Source: Rachicladosporium sp. CCFEE 5018
Taxonomy: Eukaryota; Ascomycota; Dothideomycetes; Cladosporiales; Cladosporiaceae
Length of the DNA stretch: 64,000 nucleotides
Reading direction: 5' to 3'
Assembly: GCA_002077045.2 (NCBI GenBank)
Contig: KZ111146.1
Span: forward strand, 1,250,212 to 1,314,211
The notes beneath the pieces were generated by a model. It worked only from the letters and a program-made list of their open reading frames with translations. It made no database searches and was not told the DNA's origin. Positions within the stretch are counted from its first letter, which is position 1; every line of letters begins with the position of its first letter. The position numbers and the translations under genes were made by a program. Below are positions 21,558 through 31,946 of this stretch, piece by piece.

Positions 21558-23282
21558 TCAGACATAGTCCCTCGCACTCTTCTGCAGCTCAATAAGCCTC
21601 CACCCCCTAGTCTCCGGATTCGCCACCTCCTCCGCAATCCTCGTAACCCCGATAGCATAAGTAACCTGCTGCACCTTATCCTCCATGCCCGCCATGAGCC
21701 TCCCCGTCTTCTTCTCCTTATAAACATGCACCTCTTGCGTCCTCGCCATGAGCACAAACACCGGCACCGTGCCCGCCTCGCCCCCCTCCAACATCCTCGC
21801 GGATAATATGTCGACGTTCCGGATATCGAGGATGCGACCGTCGGATTGCAGGCCCGCGGTGGTGTATTGCGCCATCAGGGCCGAGTAGACGCTGAATTGA
21901 GCCGCGGAGAGCCAGAGTTTCAGCGTCTCGATGTCGCCTTTTACGTACGCTTCCAGGACTTCGGGGAGGATGTAGGTGCGCATTTCATTCAAAAAGGGCT
22001 CGAGTTGGAAGTGGGGGTCCATTTCCCTAAACCTCTTGATCACCTGCGCGGTCTCGTTCTCGGCGAAGAAGCCCGCGATGCGGTCGCTTACGCTTCTTGC
22101 AGTGGATATGAGCGGGTTCTCAGATTCTTGGTAGACTGATTTCAGGCCGAACAGCCGCTGCATGGCGGGCGAGGAGTCGCGGAAATCCCGCCAGGATTCT
22201 TTCCATTTGGCGTCCTTGTGGAGTGTGACATTTGTGCCTGCTTCGGGGTCTTCGTCGTGGATCTCGGCTTCTGTGAGCTCGCCGCGGAGTCGCTTTCGTC
22301 GCTCGCGCTCTTCGCGCTGCTTTTTTCGTTCCTCCTTTTCTGTCCAGCCTCCGTACCGCGCTGAGGAGCCGTCGTCGATTGTCTCTTTGACGTTCTTGTA
22401 GGCTTCTGTTTGGCGGACTGGGCGCGTGACTTTCTCCACGCCGGAGCCGACTGCTGCTGCGCTGTAGCGGATGCCTTTCACTACGGGGGTGTCCCAGGTC
22501 CAGGCGGCGGATTTGCCGATCGCGCCGGCGGTGCCGAGGAGAACTTTGCCGGTGTTCGTGCTGGCTGCTTCGGCAGCTTTACTATAGGCAGACTTTGCGC
22601 GCTGCACGTTCGGGTTTTGGGTGAAGTCGTGAATGCTGCCCGAGAGCTCTTTGGTGCCTTCGTTCCAGTCCTTGGACTCCTTGAACTCTTTGTTCAATGT
22701 TTCCATGAAGACTTGCCAGGGCGTCTTCTCGCCGTGAGGCGGCGGGGCGGACTCCTCCTTCTTGGACTTCTTGCCCTCCTCGCCTTCCTTGCCTTCTTCT
22801 GCACTCTCCTCCTCCTGCTTCTTCTCCTGCTCTTCTTGACGTCGGAAGTGCTCTTCTGCTTCTGCTCGTGACTTGGCGAATGCCTCCTCTGCGGCACTTG
22901 GACCTGACTGCTCGGGTGCTGCCTTCACGGGTTCCGCCTCCGGCTCAGCCTTCTTAGGCTGCTCCGCTGGGCTTCCGCCCTGTGCTGCGGCATTCTCCCT
23001 CGCCCTCGCTTCTCGCATCTCCTTGAATGAGACATGCCGTATGCCCGTGACTGCGCCGGGTCGTAATGATGGGGGGAGGAAGTGTGATGTGAGTGCGAAG
23101 GGTGGGGATGGTGTTGCATCTGCCACATGCCGTTGTCCAAGTGACGGCGCTGTATATTGCCGTATGTTCGCGTCTATCCGTCGGTATGCAGCAGTGCGGC
23201 CATACTGTATTACATTTCGAGAGGAGGCGTGCAAGCCTCGAGATGCGCCTCTCGCCCGCGCTGTCAGCGCAGATGTGCTCAT
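21558..23282 (-). CDS. tim44: TIM44, mitochondrial import inner membrane translocase subunit (copy 1)
   Basis: A single exon of 574 residues. The open frame extends 61 codons further upstream, but the ATG at 23282 (MSTSALTARARG) starts an Arg-rich, acid-free presequence typical of matrix proteins and is preferred. A long charged coiled region (about 110-200) rich in Glu and Lys follows. The C-terminal Tim44 domain (about 370-570) includes NPLISTARSVSDRIAGFF, FRELMDP-like FREMDPHFQLEPFL and ILPEVLEAYVKGD. Tim44 anchors mtHsp70 at the TIM23 channel on the matrix side. The start lies 231 bp from that of uS11m, so the two mitochondrial genes share a divergent promoter. Confidence 0.94.
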   Translation of the reverse strand: MSTSALTARARGASRGLHASSRNVIQYGRTAAYRRIDANIRQYTAPSLGQRHVADATPSPPFALTSHFLPPSLRPGAVTGIRHVSFKEMREARARENAAAQGGSPAEQPKKAEPEAEPVKAAPEQSGPSAAEEAFAKSRAEAEEHFRRQEEQEKKQEEESAEEGKEGEEGKKSKKEESAPPPHGEKTPWQVFMETLNKEFKESKDWNEGTKELSGSIHDFTQNPNVQRAKSAYSKAAEAASTNTGKVLLGTAGAIGKSAAWTWDTPVVKGIRYSAAAVGSGVEKVTRPVRQTEAYKNVKETIDDGSSARYGGWTEKEERKKQREERERRKRLRGELTEAEIHDEDPEAGTNVTLHKDAKWKESWRDFRDSSPAMQRLFGLKSVYQESENPLISTARSVSDRIAGFFAENETAQVIKRFREMDPHFQLEPFLNEMRTYILPEVLEAYVKGDIETLKLWLSAAQFSVYSALMAQYTTAGLQSDGRILDIRNVDILSARMLEGGEAGTVPVFVLMARTQEVHVYKEKKTGRLMAGMEDKVQQVTYAIGVTRIAEEVANPETRGWRLIELQKSARDYV

Positions 23283-23513
23283 GCTATGTCCACAGATGCC
23301 AGTATACACCTCAATATACCCTCCACTCCAGATGTCCAGATTTCCAGTGAATCGTTTAGCAGAGTGTGGGAGAAGTAGTTGAAATGTGAAAGTTGATGGC
23401 GTAGCACACGGGTGCGCATCGAACCCTCGGCTTTTTACGGAGGTCTTCGCCGCATACAGAAGCATACCCTACTAACACATAGATCTTCTGAGCACACAAC
23501 ACGCACACCGGTC
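23283..23513. promoter_or_regulatory. shared divergent promoter of TIM44 and uS11m (copy 1)
   Basis: 231 bp lie between the two start codons of oppositely oriented nuclear genes for mitochondrial proteins. The stretch must contain both core promoters and leaders. It is almost unchanged in the second copy (54421-54652). No specific motif is claimed. Confidence 0.6.
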
Positions 23514-24278
23514 ATGGCCTCCGTGATACCCCACCGACGCGCTGCGACCTACATTTGCGCCTCCTGCCGCCACCGCCTCACCCCTCCCCACCCCTCCCGC
23601 CGCACATTCTCCACCAACCCCCCCTCCTTCGCCGAAGACTCCTCCATAGCCTCCCTCTTCAACCCGGCCCAACGCACCCAATCCTCCACCAACAAGCGCC
23701 GCGGCTTCAGTCCACCCTCCGCCTCAAATACCCGCCCTGCACCCTCGTCCCTAATAGCTGCCATAGATGGCCCCTCCTCGGTAGCCCAAGCCCAAATCCT
23801 CGAAGAGTCCCGGAACTTAGGAACACGAGACGACCAACCACACAGACTACATGTGCTAGCAACGAAACACAATACGCACTTGACTTTTGTACAGCCGCCG
23901 CGGCCGGCGAGTCAGACAGCAAGCTCTGGCATAAGCGCCACAAACTCCTCCGCCACGGACCAAAAGAAAGTCGTCGACGTCCTCCTCTCCCTCTCCGCCG
24001 GAAACATCGGGTTCCGCAAAGCTGGACGGGGGAGCTACGATGCAGCGTACCAGCTCACTGCTTTCGTGCTAAAGCAGATCCAGGAGAAGGGCATGTTGCG
24101 GGATATGTCTAAGTTGGAGGTGGTGATGAGGGGTTTCGGGGCAGGGAGGGAGGCTGTCACCAAGGTGTTATTGGGGAGTGAGGGGAGGGGGGTGAGGGAT
24201 CGGATTAGTGCTGTCAAGGATGCGACGAGGTTGAAGATTGGAGGGACGAGGAGTCCGCGGCCCAGGAGGCTGGGATGA
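23514..24278 (+). CDS. mrps18: Mitochondrial ribosomal protein uS11m (copy 1)
   Basis: A single exon of 254 residues from the ATG at 23514 (MASVIPHRRAATYICASC). The N-terminus is a basic presequence with an RRTFSTNP-like cleavage region. The C-terminal half is the uS11 fold: LHVLATKHNTHLTF, LLSLSAGNIGFRKAGRGSYD, a helical stretch with KLEVVMRGFGAGREAV, and the basic end RLKIGGTRSPRPRRL. It is a small-subunit mitoribosome protein (yeast Mrps18). From about 24050 onward this copy differs strongly from the other at silent sites, while the part before is almost identical. Confidence 0.93.
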   Translation: MASVIPHRRAATYICASCRHRLTPPHPSRRTFSTNPPSFAEDSSIASLFNPAQRTQSSTNKRRGFSPPSASNTRPAPSSLIAAIDGPSSVAQAQILEESRNLGTRDDQPHRLHVLATKHNTHLTFVQPPRPASQTASSGISATNSSATDQKKVVDVLLSLSAGNIGFRKAGRGSYDAAYQLTAFVLKQIQEKGMLRDMSKLEVVMRGFGAGREAVTKVLLGSEGRGVRDRISAVKDATRLKIGGTRSPRPRRLG

Positions 24279-24879
24279 ATGGGTGATTACGAGAACTTGG
24301 GGATATTTTGTTCTCAGGGCCTTTGCAAGATGGCATCAATGGCCTTGTGCTAGTCACGTGGGGGGGCCGCGGTTTCGATCATGGCTAATTGAATTGAGTG
24401 GCCACGCCGGCTATGGACGATCTGCTCGAGTGGACGAATGGCGTCCAACCGATCTTATTGCTGCAAATGAAGCGATTCCTGGCCACCACTCGAGTTGTAC
24501 TAGAGCCTCTCATGCCAGAAGCTCGTGCTGCGAACAGCGATACCTATGTGACCTGGGGGCAAGCGCTTGCATGCAGCGGTGGCCGAACATGAGGAGGGGA
24601 TAGCCCGGGCTGTCGACACTAGAGGGCGGACTGAAAAGCATTACACCAAGCATAGATACATGTAGGGAAATACGTGCACATGCGCAATGTCACACTACAC
24701 AGATTAGTCTGTCTTGTATTCAGCACTGCTGTACACATGAAAATCAGACAAACCTTTCAACAAGCTCTCCTGAGTCAAGCCCACTTGTCCACCACCTCAC
24801 CTCCCCAATTCACCCTCCAAGTCACCGCCTCCCCTTGTAACAATTGCCCTTCTCTCTTCTCGACGCATATACGCCCACG
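24279..24879. other. intergenic region between uS11m and EMP24 (copy 1)
   Basis: No gene seen. Most of this stretch is strongly diverged from its counterpart at 55418-56016. Similarity becomes very high again from about 24770, shortly before EMP24. Confidence 0.45.
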
Positions 24880-25869
24880 ATGCTCTCCCTCCCTCTCCTC
24901 CTCACGCTCTTCACCTCCCTCCTCACCTTCAGCCACGCGCACAATATCAACCTCAAAGCGCACGCGCGGGAATGTTTCCACGAGCAATTACATACGGACG
25001 ATAAGATGACGGTCACATTCCAAGTCAGCGATCGGGAAGGTGGAGGGAGTGGAAATCTGGATGTGGACTTTTGGGTGAGTTCTGCTTGGATCGTGAGAAA
25101 GGGAGGGGATGATGAAGGGATGGGAGCAATGCGGAGGACCAGACGAGATAGTGGAGAATATGGTTCAAGATGATCTACAGGAGCGAAGAGAAGGTTACCT
25201 GAGCGACGCGACACGATCGACGGATAGGCAGAGCTTCTGAGTGGCGTGCAGCGAGTCTGCGAGCGAGGCAACGGTTCACTTGGACGAGGACTATTGCGGC
25301 CGCTGACCGTACTCCTCACCACAGATCCAAACCCCAACTGGCTCCTACCAAGTCGAAGAACGCTCCGTCGCGCTCGGCGACCACAGCTTCACAGCACATC
25401 ACGATGGGCGGTACACCTACTGCTTTAGCAACGAGCACTGGTCCGCAACCACGAAAGAGGTCTCCTTCAATGTGCACGGCATAGTCTACGTGCCCGAATC
25501 AGAGGCGCCGCAAGATCCGCTGGAGAAAGAAGGTACGTTGTACTCCCGGTCTATTGTCTGAACCTCTATATGCGCGTCGATGCTGAAAGACACCCGCAGT
25601 CAAGATCCTCAGCGAAACTCTCGCCCAAGTAAAAGACGAGCAAGGCTACATCGTCATCCGCGAGCGCACGCACCGCAACACAGCCGAGAGCACGAACGCA
25701 CGCGTGAAATGGTGGAGTCTGCTGCAGATGCTTGTTGTACTGGCCGAGGGCGTGTTCCAGGTGTGGTGGCTGAAGCGGTTCTTCGAGGTACGCGATAGTG
25801 ATTCGACGAGATACACTAAAGGCGCATTGGGCTGATTCTCGGGGGTGGTAGGTTAAGCATGTAGTGTAA
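24880..25869 (+). CDS. emp24: p24-family cargo receptor EMP24 (copy 1)
   Basis: Four exons (24880-25074, 25325-25532, 25600-25787, 25852-25869) give 202 residues. A signal peptide (about 1-21, ending SHAHN) precedes a GOLD domain with the conserved Cys pair (ARECFHEQ and YTYCFSNEHW), a coiled segment, and one C-terminal membrane helix (WWSLLQMLVVLAEGVFQVWW). The short tail LKRFFEVKHVV, made by the 18 bp last exon, has the FF motif for COPII binding and the VV end typical of p24-beta (Emp24/TMED2). It cycles between ER and Golgi in COPII/COPI vesicles. The first intron (250 bp) is long and is nearly identical in the other copy. It is convergent with DNA2. Confidence 0.93.
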
Positions 25870-26055
25870 GCTTGATTGTACGTACCGAGACGCGAGGAGC
25901 ATGGCGCTGGGGGTGTCTGGATGACCCGGCTTCGAGTAGGTTGACGCAATGGTAGGGATTGGACTGATGGTCGTGATGGCTGGTGCCGCCGATGCACCAG
26001 GTCGAGCCGTTAGTGATACCCTACTTGAAGCATGCTGCCTAAGTGCTCTAGGGTC

Positions 26056-29000
26056 TTAGAAGTCCTCCCCTGTTAGATCTTCAAAGATGTCCCATGTCAC
26101 TTCTTCCCTCAGCCTGCCCTGCTTACCCTTCACACCCTTCACTACCTTTCCTGGCATCCTGAGCTTACTGACCCGGCCACTACTGCTCACAGTCCTTTTC
26201 CCAGCCGACTGCGACGCTCGTAAAACCTTGCTGGGAGTGCTCCTCACCGGGCTTCGCTTGCCCGGACTCCTCTGCGACAGTCGAGGGCCTGCCGTAGTCT
26301 TTGGCGTCATTGCAGAGATAGCGCTGCCGACGATGCCGACAGCACCACAGCATACGACTCCCTCGTCGCCGAGCTCGACCGGCAAGTCGACGCAGCCCTG
26401 CTGCTGTTCGACCAACCCAATCAGCTTCCCAAGCAGGCTGTCGGCGCTAAGCGTTCTCCTGCTCCCAAGAATGATTAACTTACTCCTCGCTCTGGTAAGC
26501 GCCACGTTGATGCGTCGCCAGTCGCGGAGTAGCTCACCGACCTCGTTCTGCGGGTTCGACCGCACGAAGCTGAGTATGACGACTTCTTTGTCGCGGCCCT
26601 GGAACCGGTCCGCACTGTCGACATCCACGCCACTCAAGCCCGCTACTCCGAGCTCCCTGCGGATCAGGGACACCTGGCTTCGGAAAGGCGTGATGATGCC
26701 GATCTGCTTCGCTGGTAAGCCGCATGCTAAGAATGCGGGAACGAGGGAGATAGCGACACGAGACTCGAGGGCGTTTGAAAGCGTCTTGGTTGCGGCAGCA
26801 GAGGAACTCGAAGTGGACTCTTGAGCGAGCGCGCCGAGATCATCGGTGTTGGCGAACTGGACCTTTCGTGATGGGGAGACGAAGTGGTCGAGCCAACAGG
26901 TTCGGGCGTTGGACAGTTGGACGCAGGTGGATCCGGCAGGGTGCAGAGTCGCGAGACCAAACAGGTGCGATGGAAGTGCCAGGGTCCGCAAGGCGACTTC
27001 AGGAGTGCCGCACTGCAGTTTGCCGGAGTAGATGAGGGTGTTGCTCAACGCCATGATCTCGGCGCACATCCTGTACTGCTTGCCCAGTGAGAACACGCTT
27101 TCGGGTTGCTTCTCGGATAGGGTGCGGAAGAGACTGATGTCCAGCCCACCCTCCAGCGCTTTGCGGTTTTGGACGAGAGGAGGGAGCTGGAAGTGATCGC
27201 CTACCAGCACGAACCGTTGGGCATGTAGCAGCGGACCGAGGCAAGTCGGAAGGGAGATCTGAGACGCTTCGTCGACGATGCAGATGTCAAAGACCCGCCG
27301 TGTAAAGAGCGCGTGAGAAGTAGACATGCAGGTCGTGGCCACGATGCTGACGCCCATGTACAGCTCCTCGACTTCCTGGATGCTAGACTTGGGCGTGTTG
27401 GCCAGGCGACAGAACTCTTTGACTTGAGGGTTGATCTTCGCGGGTACACCCAGCCGCAGAATGGAGCCTGGCGGGGCGATGTCTTGTATCTTGAGAAGAA
27501 TATTGTCCACTGCGGTGTGTGTGTAGCTCGTTAACAGTATGCTCTTCTTCTGAGCAAGCAGGGAGCGGATCAGATGGGCAATAGTAGTCGTCTTGCCTGT
27601 TCCTGGCATGCCGAGAATCAAGGAGTAGTCTTGCGCACAGAGGACGTGCTGAATGGCGGCGGTCTGATCGGCATTCATCGTACCCAAGTGCTGAGAAGGT
27701 CGGAACTGCGGTGTGCTTGTCGACTTGGCCACAAAGCGAGGCGCTTGGTCAAGCACAATCAGGCTACGGAGCTTGTTGTGCAAAGGATGAGAGCTCATGA
27801 GCGCCACAAGGTTGTTCCGGATGGTCGCGAGGCCGTTCGAGAACTCGTCCTTGTCGAGGCGGTAGCGTATAGCCGGCAGCGTCGAGTGTGCCGTGTCTCT
27901 ATCGGCCCCGACGCTCATGATGCCTTGGAATGACTGCTTGCTGGCAGAATCGAACGCTTTGCGCCTCGATCTTGCGTCGCCCAGCTTCCGATCCACTGCA
28001 ATGGTGATCGTGCTCTTCCCGATCGCGGTCACGTAGCCATTCGCAAGCGCCCACTGGCCCCTCTCTGAGCTCACGACGACCGGCTCACCAACGATTAGCT
28101 GGGTGCCCTCAGTGAAGGTTCCTTTCTTGGCTCCTTCGGCCTTCGCAAAGGTGTAGGTGAATCGATTGATCTTGCCTCCGGTGCCTTCGATGCCGTCTAC
28201 AAGCGTGCTAGCCGCAGCTATCGCGGTGGCGTTCACATCTTGTACCAAAATCAAGTCGCCAAAGCATCGTCCAGCTGCTTCGCGCTCTTTTGATGACATG
28301 GTCCAGAGCTCTTTGCGAAAGCGGCTCATCTCTGACTCCTCGAAGGTTAGCAGACGATCCCACTTTGTGAACCACTGTTTGAGAGCAGTCGCATGCGGCG
28401 TAGCTGCAGAGGACAGGAGATGCCCAACTGCCTCTGACCAGATCAGGGCGTGGTTCTTCTTGCCATCATCCACCATGCCCGCCGTCTCGGAAGTGCCGTT
28501 CTCGACAAGTGCATGATAAGTGAAGCAGCTCTGCTGCGCGTAGCATCTCCCGCACTTGTGAGATGCACGGAGCATCGGCGGCATACCAGAAGGTCCAATC
28601 TCCTGTGACAAGCCCTTGGTCTCGTCTTGGCTGCTAGTGATTGGGTATTTGGCGCTATGTATGTAGGCAGCAAGTCGATTCCGCTGCTGCACCATCTGTC
28701 TGATCTCGTTCACAGGCGGCGCAATGCGCGTCATGTCTGAGCTCTCGAGGTAGTACAGGATGCCTGACTTGACAGCCACGTCGTAGCGGTCCGAGAGCAG
28801 AAGTGTGTACAAAGCTGTCTGAGCGCGATGAGCTGCTGACTGCGTAACCCTGCCCGTCTTCACTTCGAATGGCGCAACGAGAGTCTTGTTCGGTGCGCGA
28901 GAATCGTCGGTGATGGTGGCTTCGATCGTCGCGTCGATGTTGCCTTTGAGTCCATACTGCGGTGACCAGACATGCTCCTCGATCGCGATGAGCTTGCTGA

Positions 29001-31532
29001 CAGACAACCAGATCTTCTCACCCTGACGATCTTTGATCAATGCATCAGCGCTTGGCTGCTGTGCGACGAAGACCTTCGCCCACGCACTCATCTCCCCCAT
29101 CTTGGCTTTGACGTCCTCGTAAGTCAAGGTGAGATCCTGCATGCCGAGCTCCCATAGGCCTTCAATATGAGCCAGCAGCGTCTTCTGCATCAGCTCCGTA
29201 AGGGATCCATCGTCCCAACGGTTAGCGGACAGAGCCTGTTGAAAGATCTCGTGGAGTATGCTGCCGTACACCATAGGTTTGCTGGTCTCGCCAGTGGCCT
29301 TGATGCGGTCCTGCAACACAGCCTTGCGAATGCAGTCAAAAGAGTCTGCTACAGTAGTCGCAGAGAGCATGTGATCCGGATGGACAATTAGTAGAGGACT
29401 GTCTTCAGCATCATCGACGAGTAGCTGTCCGAGGGCAGGTTGTGGCCGATGCGATTGGCCAGGGAGACAAGCCAGGTGGACAGTGTGCCCAGTTGACACA
29501 GCAGTGGACTGCCACGAACCACGCAAGGAGATGGTAACGGTACGTTTCGTGCGATCTTCTTCGGCTAGTAAGACCTTCTCAGGACATTGCCGGCCGCGAT
29601 CATTGGCGTATTCTGCGTCAATGACTTTCTTCACAACGAAACGCCGATGGTTCTGTTGCGTCGCATGTGCTTGTGGCGGCGAGGAGCCTGGCTGTGACAG
29701 TGGCGGACGTGTGCGCGGACTTGCTGATTTGTGCGGATTGCGCTTACGGGTAGACTGCGCATACATGAGCTATGTACTTCTCGAGGGTGCCGTTCGCGAG
29801 GGTAGAAGACTTGCCCTGTTGCCTTGTGTTGCCTGTGACTCTGCAGCCATGAAGCTCTCTTCGTCTAAGTCGTCGCCGCCGAACTCATCATCGTCGTCAT
29901 CCTCGAATGCTGCTGCTGCCGCCGCTACGCCATCGTCTATGGCACCGTACTCATCCTCCACCGGCAGTGCAGGATGTGCTACGACGTAAGGCGCAATAGC
30001 CTGAGTGATGGGTGCAGAGGTTTGATGCTCCGGCGCTTGTGACATGAGTTCCTCGAAGTCTTCGTTCGTCAAATCCATGTCGTCGCCAAAATCGTCTTCC
30101 GTCACTACAGGCATTGACCTTGAAATGATCACTGCGGGCGGCGGTATTACAATTGGCGGTCTTGTAATTGACGGCCGCTTGAATGCTGGCAAGGGAGCCT
30201 TGCTTCGCAGATGCAGCGGGGCGGCGTTGATCGCTTCTGCGCCGTAATGACCTGCGGCAGATGGATTCGACCTGCTTTCCGAACCTTGCACAGGTCGTGC
30301 CGGTGCTGGTACTGTCCGCTGCGGTACTTCAGGTGGTGGCATACTTGTTTCGATCGCAACGTTGGTGGTGATTTGGACATCCTGAGCCTGCAGGGGCATC
30401 ACGGATTGTTGCGCCTCCGTTGGACTAGCATCGCAGGGCCTGAAGTCTGCATGTTGATTTCCAGTGACTGGCAGCGGACTCGTGCTCGAGTGCTGTGCAG
30501 TCTCATCCACGGGTCGAGGTTCGGACAACTTCTGCTGAGCGAGATCGCCCTGGATCTTCTCTACCCAAGCGGCGACCTTACTGCGCCCACCTGATCCCAC
30601 ACCATTCCCCTGCAGTAGCGAAAGCTTGCTGACTTCATTAGTTCGCCGCTTCTTGCCCTTGCTGTTGGGCCAATCGTTGCCAGTACTGGCCCATCGCCTT
30701 AAGCCACTACTTTTTATAGGAGTCTCCAACGGCCTTGGAGATGCTTGAAACGCTAGTGGACCGAGATCAGGTAGTTTCAACGTTCCAGCGGCCATATTCC
30801 TGCTGCCATACAGCCGTTGCCATAGGTCAGTGGTCGGATCCGCCTCCGGAGTCTCCTGGCCTGCGCCATTACCTTCGAACGCTAAGCCAGGACCACGTTG
30901 CGAAGAGGATTGCGGACAAGACGGCGATGAGCTCTTCGCTCGTTTCCGCTTTCTATTCGGCGTCAGGTTCGAAGATGAGCTATTTGGCACCCATGTAAGT
31001 TGCTCCTCCGGCGATGCTTCCTTTACAAGAGGCTGCCGGATCTCGTCATAACCAATTAGGTCCTCAAGTGACAGTCGAGCACCTGGTGTGCAAGGAAAGG
31101 TATGTGCATGTGGAAGTGCGGAAGTCTTACTCGCCACAGGTCCACTTGACTCATCTTGCCGTGCACTCTCCATGGTCGTCTCGCCACGTGCATGACGCTG
31201 TGATCCTACAGTGTTTGCGTTGCCTTGTGATGATATTGCTGGAGCAGTGTTCTCCTTCGCTTCAATGCTAGCTCGTGGCCTTTCATCGCTACCCTTGGGG
31301 AGCGCGAAGGCCTGCAATTTCGCTTTTGCCTTTGATGTAGGAGGTATCGGGAGTCTTGGTGGTGCGGTAGTGTTGGTTGAGTCACCCAGTGGTGGCCGAT
31401 TGTGGTTTCCTTTGTTCCAAGATGTAGGTCTCGACTGTACTTGATTCAGTCTCAGGTACTTTGCTCCACCGCCATTCAGCTCACCTTGACGTTGTGATTT
31501 TGCTCAAAGAAGCTTTTGGTGTGCGAAGACAT
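26056..31532 (-). CDS. dna2: DNA2 replication helicase/nuclease (copy 1)
   Basis: Exon 1 is 31532-31485 (MSSHTKSFFEQNHNVK), intron 1 is 31484-31435, and exon 2 runs 31434-29815. An in-frame TAG (29772-29770) then sits in what is best read as a short second intron with a GCAAGT donor (29814) ending at 29755 (60 nt) or 29770 (45 nt). Exon 3 runs to 26056, giving about 1,788 residues. The N-terminal third is disordered, with poly-Ala and acidic runs. The nuclease domain has HPDHMLSATTVADSFDC, YGSILHEIFQQAL, PFEVKTGR and the distal Fe-S cysteines CGRCYAQQSC. The SF1 helicase has GMPGTGKTTT, VDEAS, GDHFQLPPLV, GKQYRM, DRFQGRDKEV and VALTRARSKL. It acts in Okazaki flap cleavage and end resection. 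Confidence 0.93.
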
Positions 31533-31946
31533 CTGAATCGTTTCCAGCGATATATGCAGTCGTCATGAGTATCGTGATCGTATGAGCCAGCAGTAATGAT
31601 GCAGTAAGCAAATTGTCGTCTCTTCTACTATGGTTGTCACATCAAAGTTTGAGTGTTGTCGACAAACGCGTTAGGACGCGACTTTATCTCCGACGGGTCC
31701 GGCCGTAGGGAGCCACCAGATAAGGTTCAGCCGCTTGGACCCGATGCATTGGAAGCTCTCGAGAAACACCCCATACTTCTCTGTTGATCAGGACAAGCCA
31801 CTCGAGGCCTCACTCGACTTGGCTGTGAATCACACAAAGTCGCGCACCTGCCTACCAGCCACCGTCACTCCTTGCATCTCCAGGCCCAACTATATACACT
31901 CCTTCAAATCTCATCGATCCGCTCACCGAGCGCACGCGACGTCGAT
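31533..31946. promoter_or_regulatory. divergent region between DNA2 and ODC (copy 1)
   Basis: 414 bp separate the start of DNA2 (-) from that of ODC (+). A TATA-like TATATAC lies at 31891, 56 bp before the ODC ATG; the other copy has TATATAA at the same distance. Confidence 0.5.
31891..31897 (+). promoter_or_regulatory. TATA-like element upstream of ODC (copy 1)
   Basis: TATATAC lies 56 bp before the ODC start codon; the corresponding position of the second copy carries TATATAA. Conservation of position in two otherwise diverged upstream regions supports it. Confidence 0.45.

Noticed and set aside
22410..22871. Plus-strand open frame of 153 codons
   Set aside because: Antisense shadow of TIM44; its hydrophobic, Leu-rich sequence is the complement of the Glu/Lys-rich coil.
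26056..29766. DNA2 as a 1,236-residue protein starting at the ATG at 29766
   Set aside because: The upstream 515-codon frame is in the same frame, conserved in both copies, and carries the N-terminal KSFFE start exon after splicing; a short intron explains the stop better.
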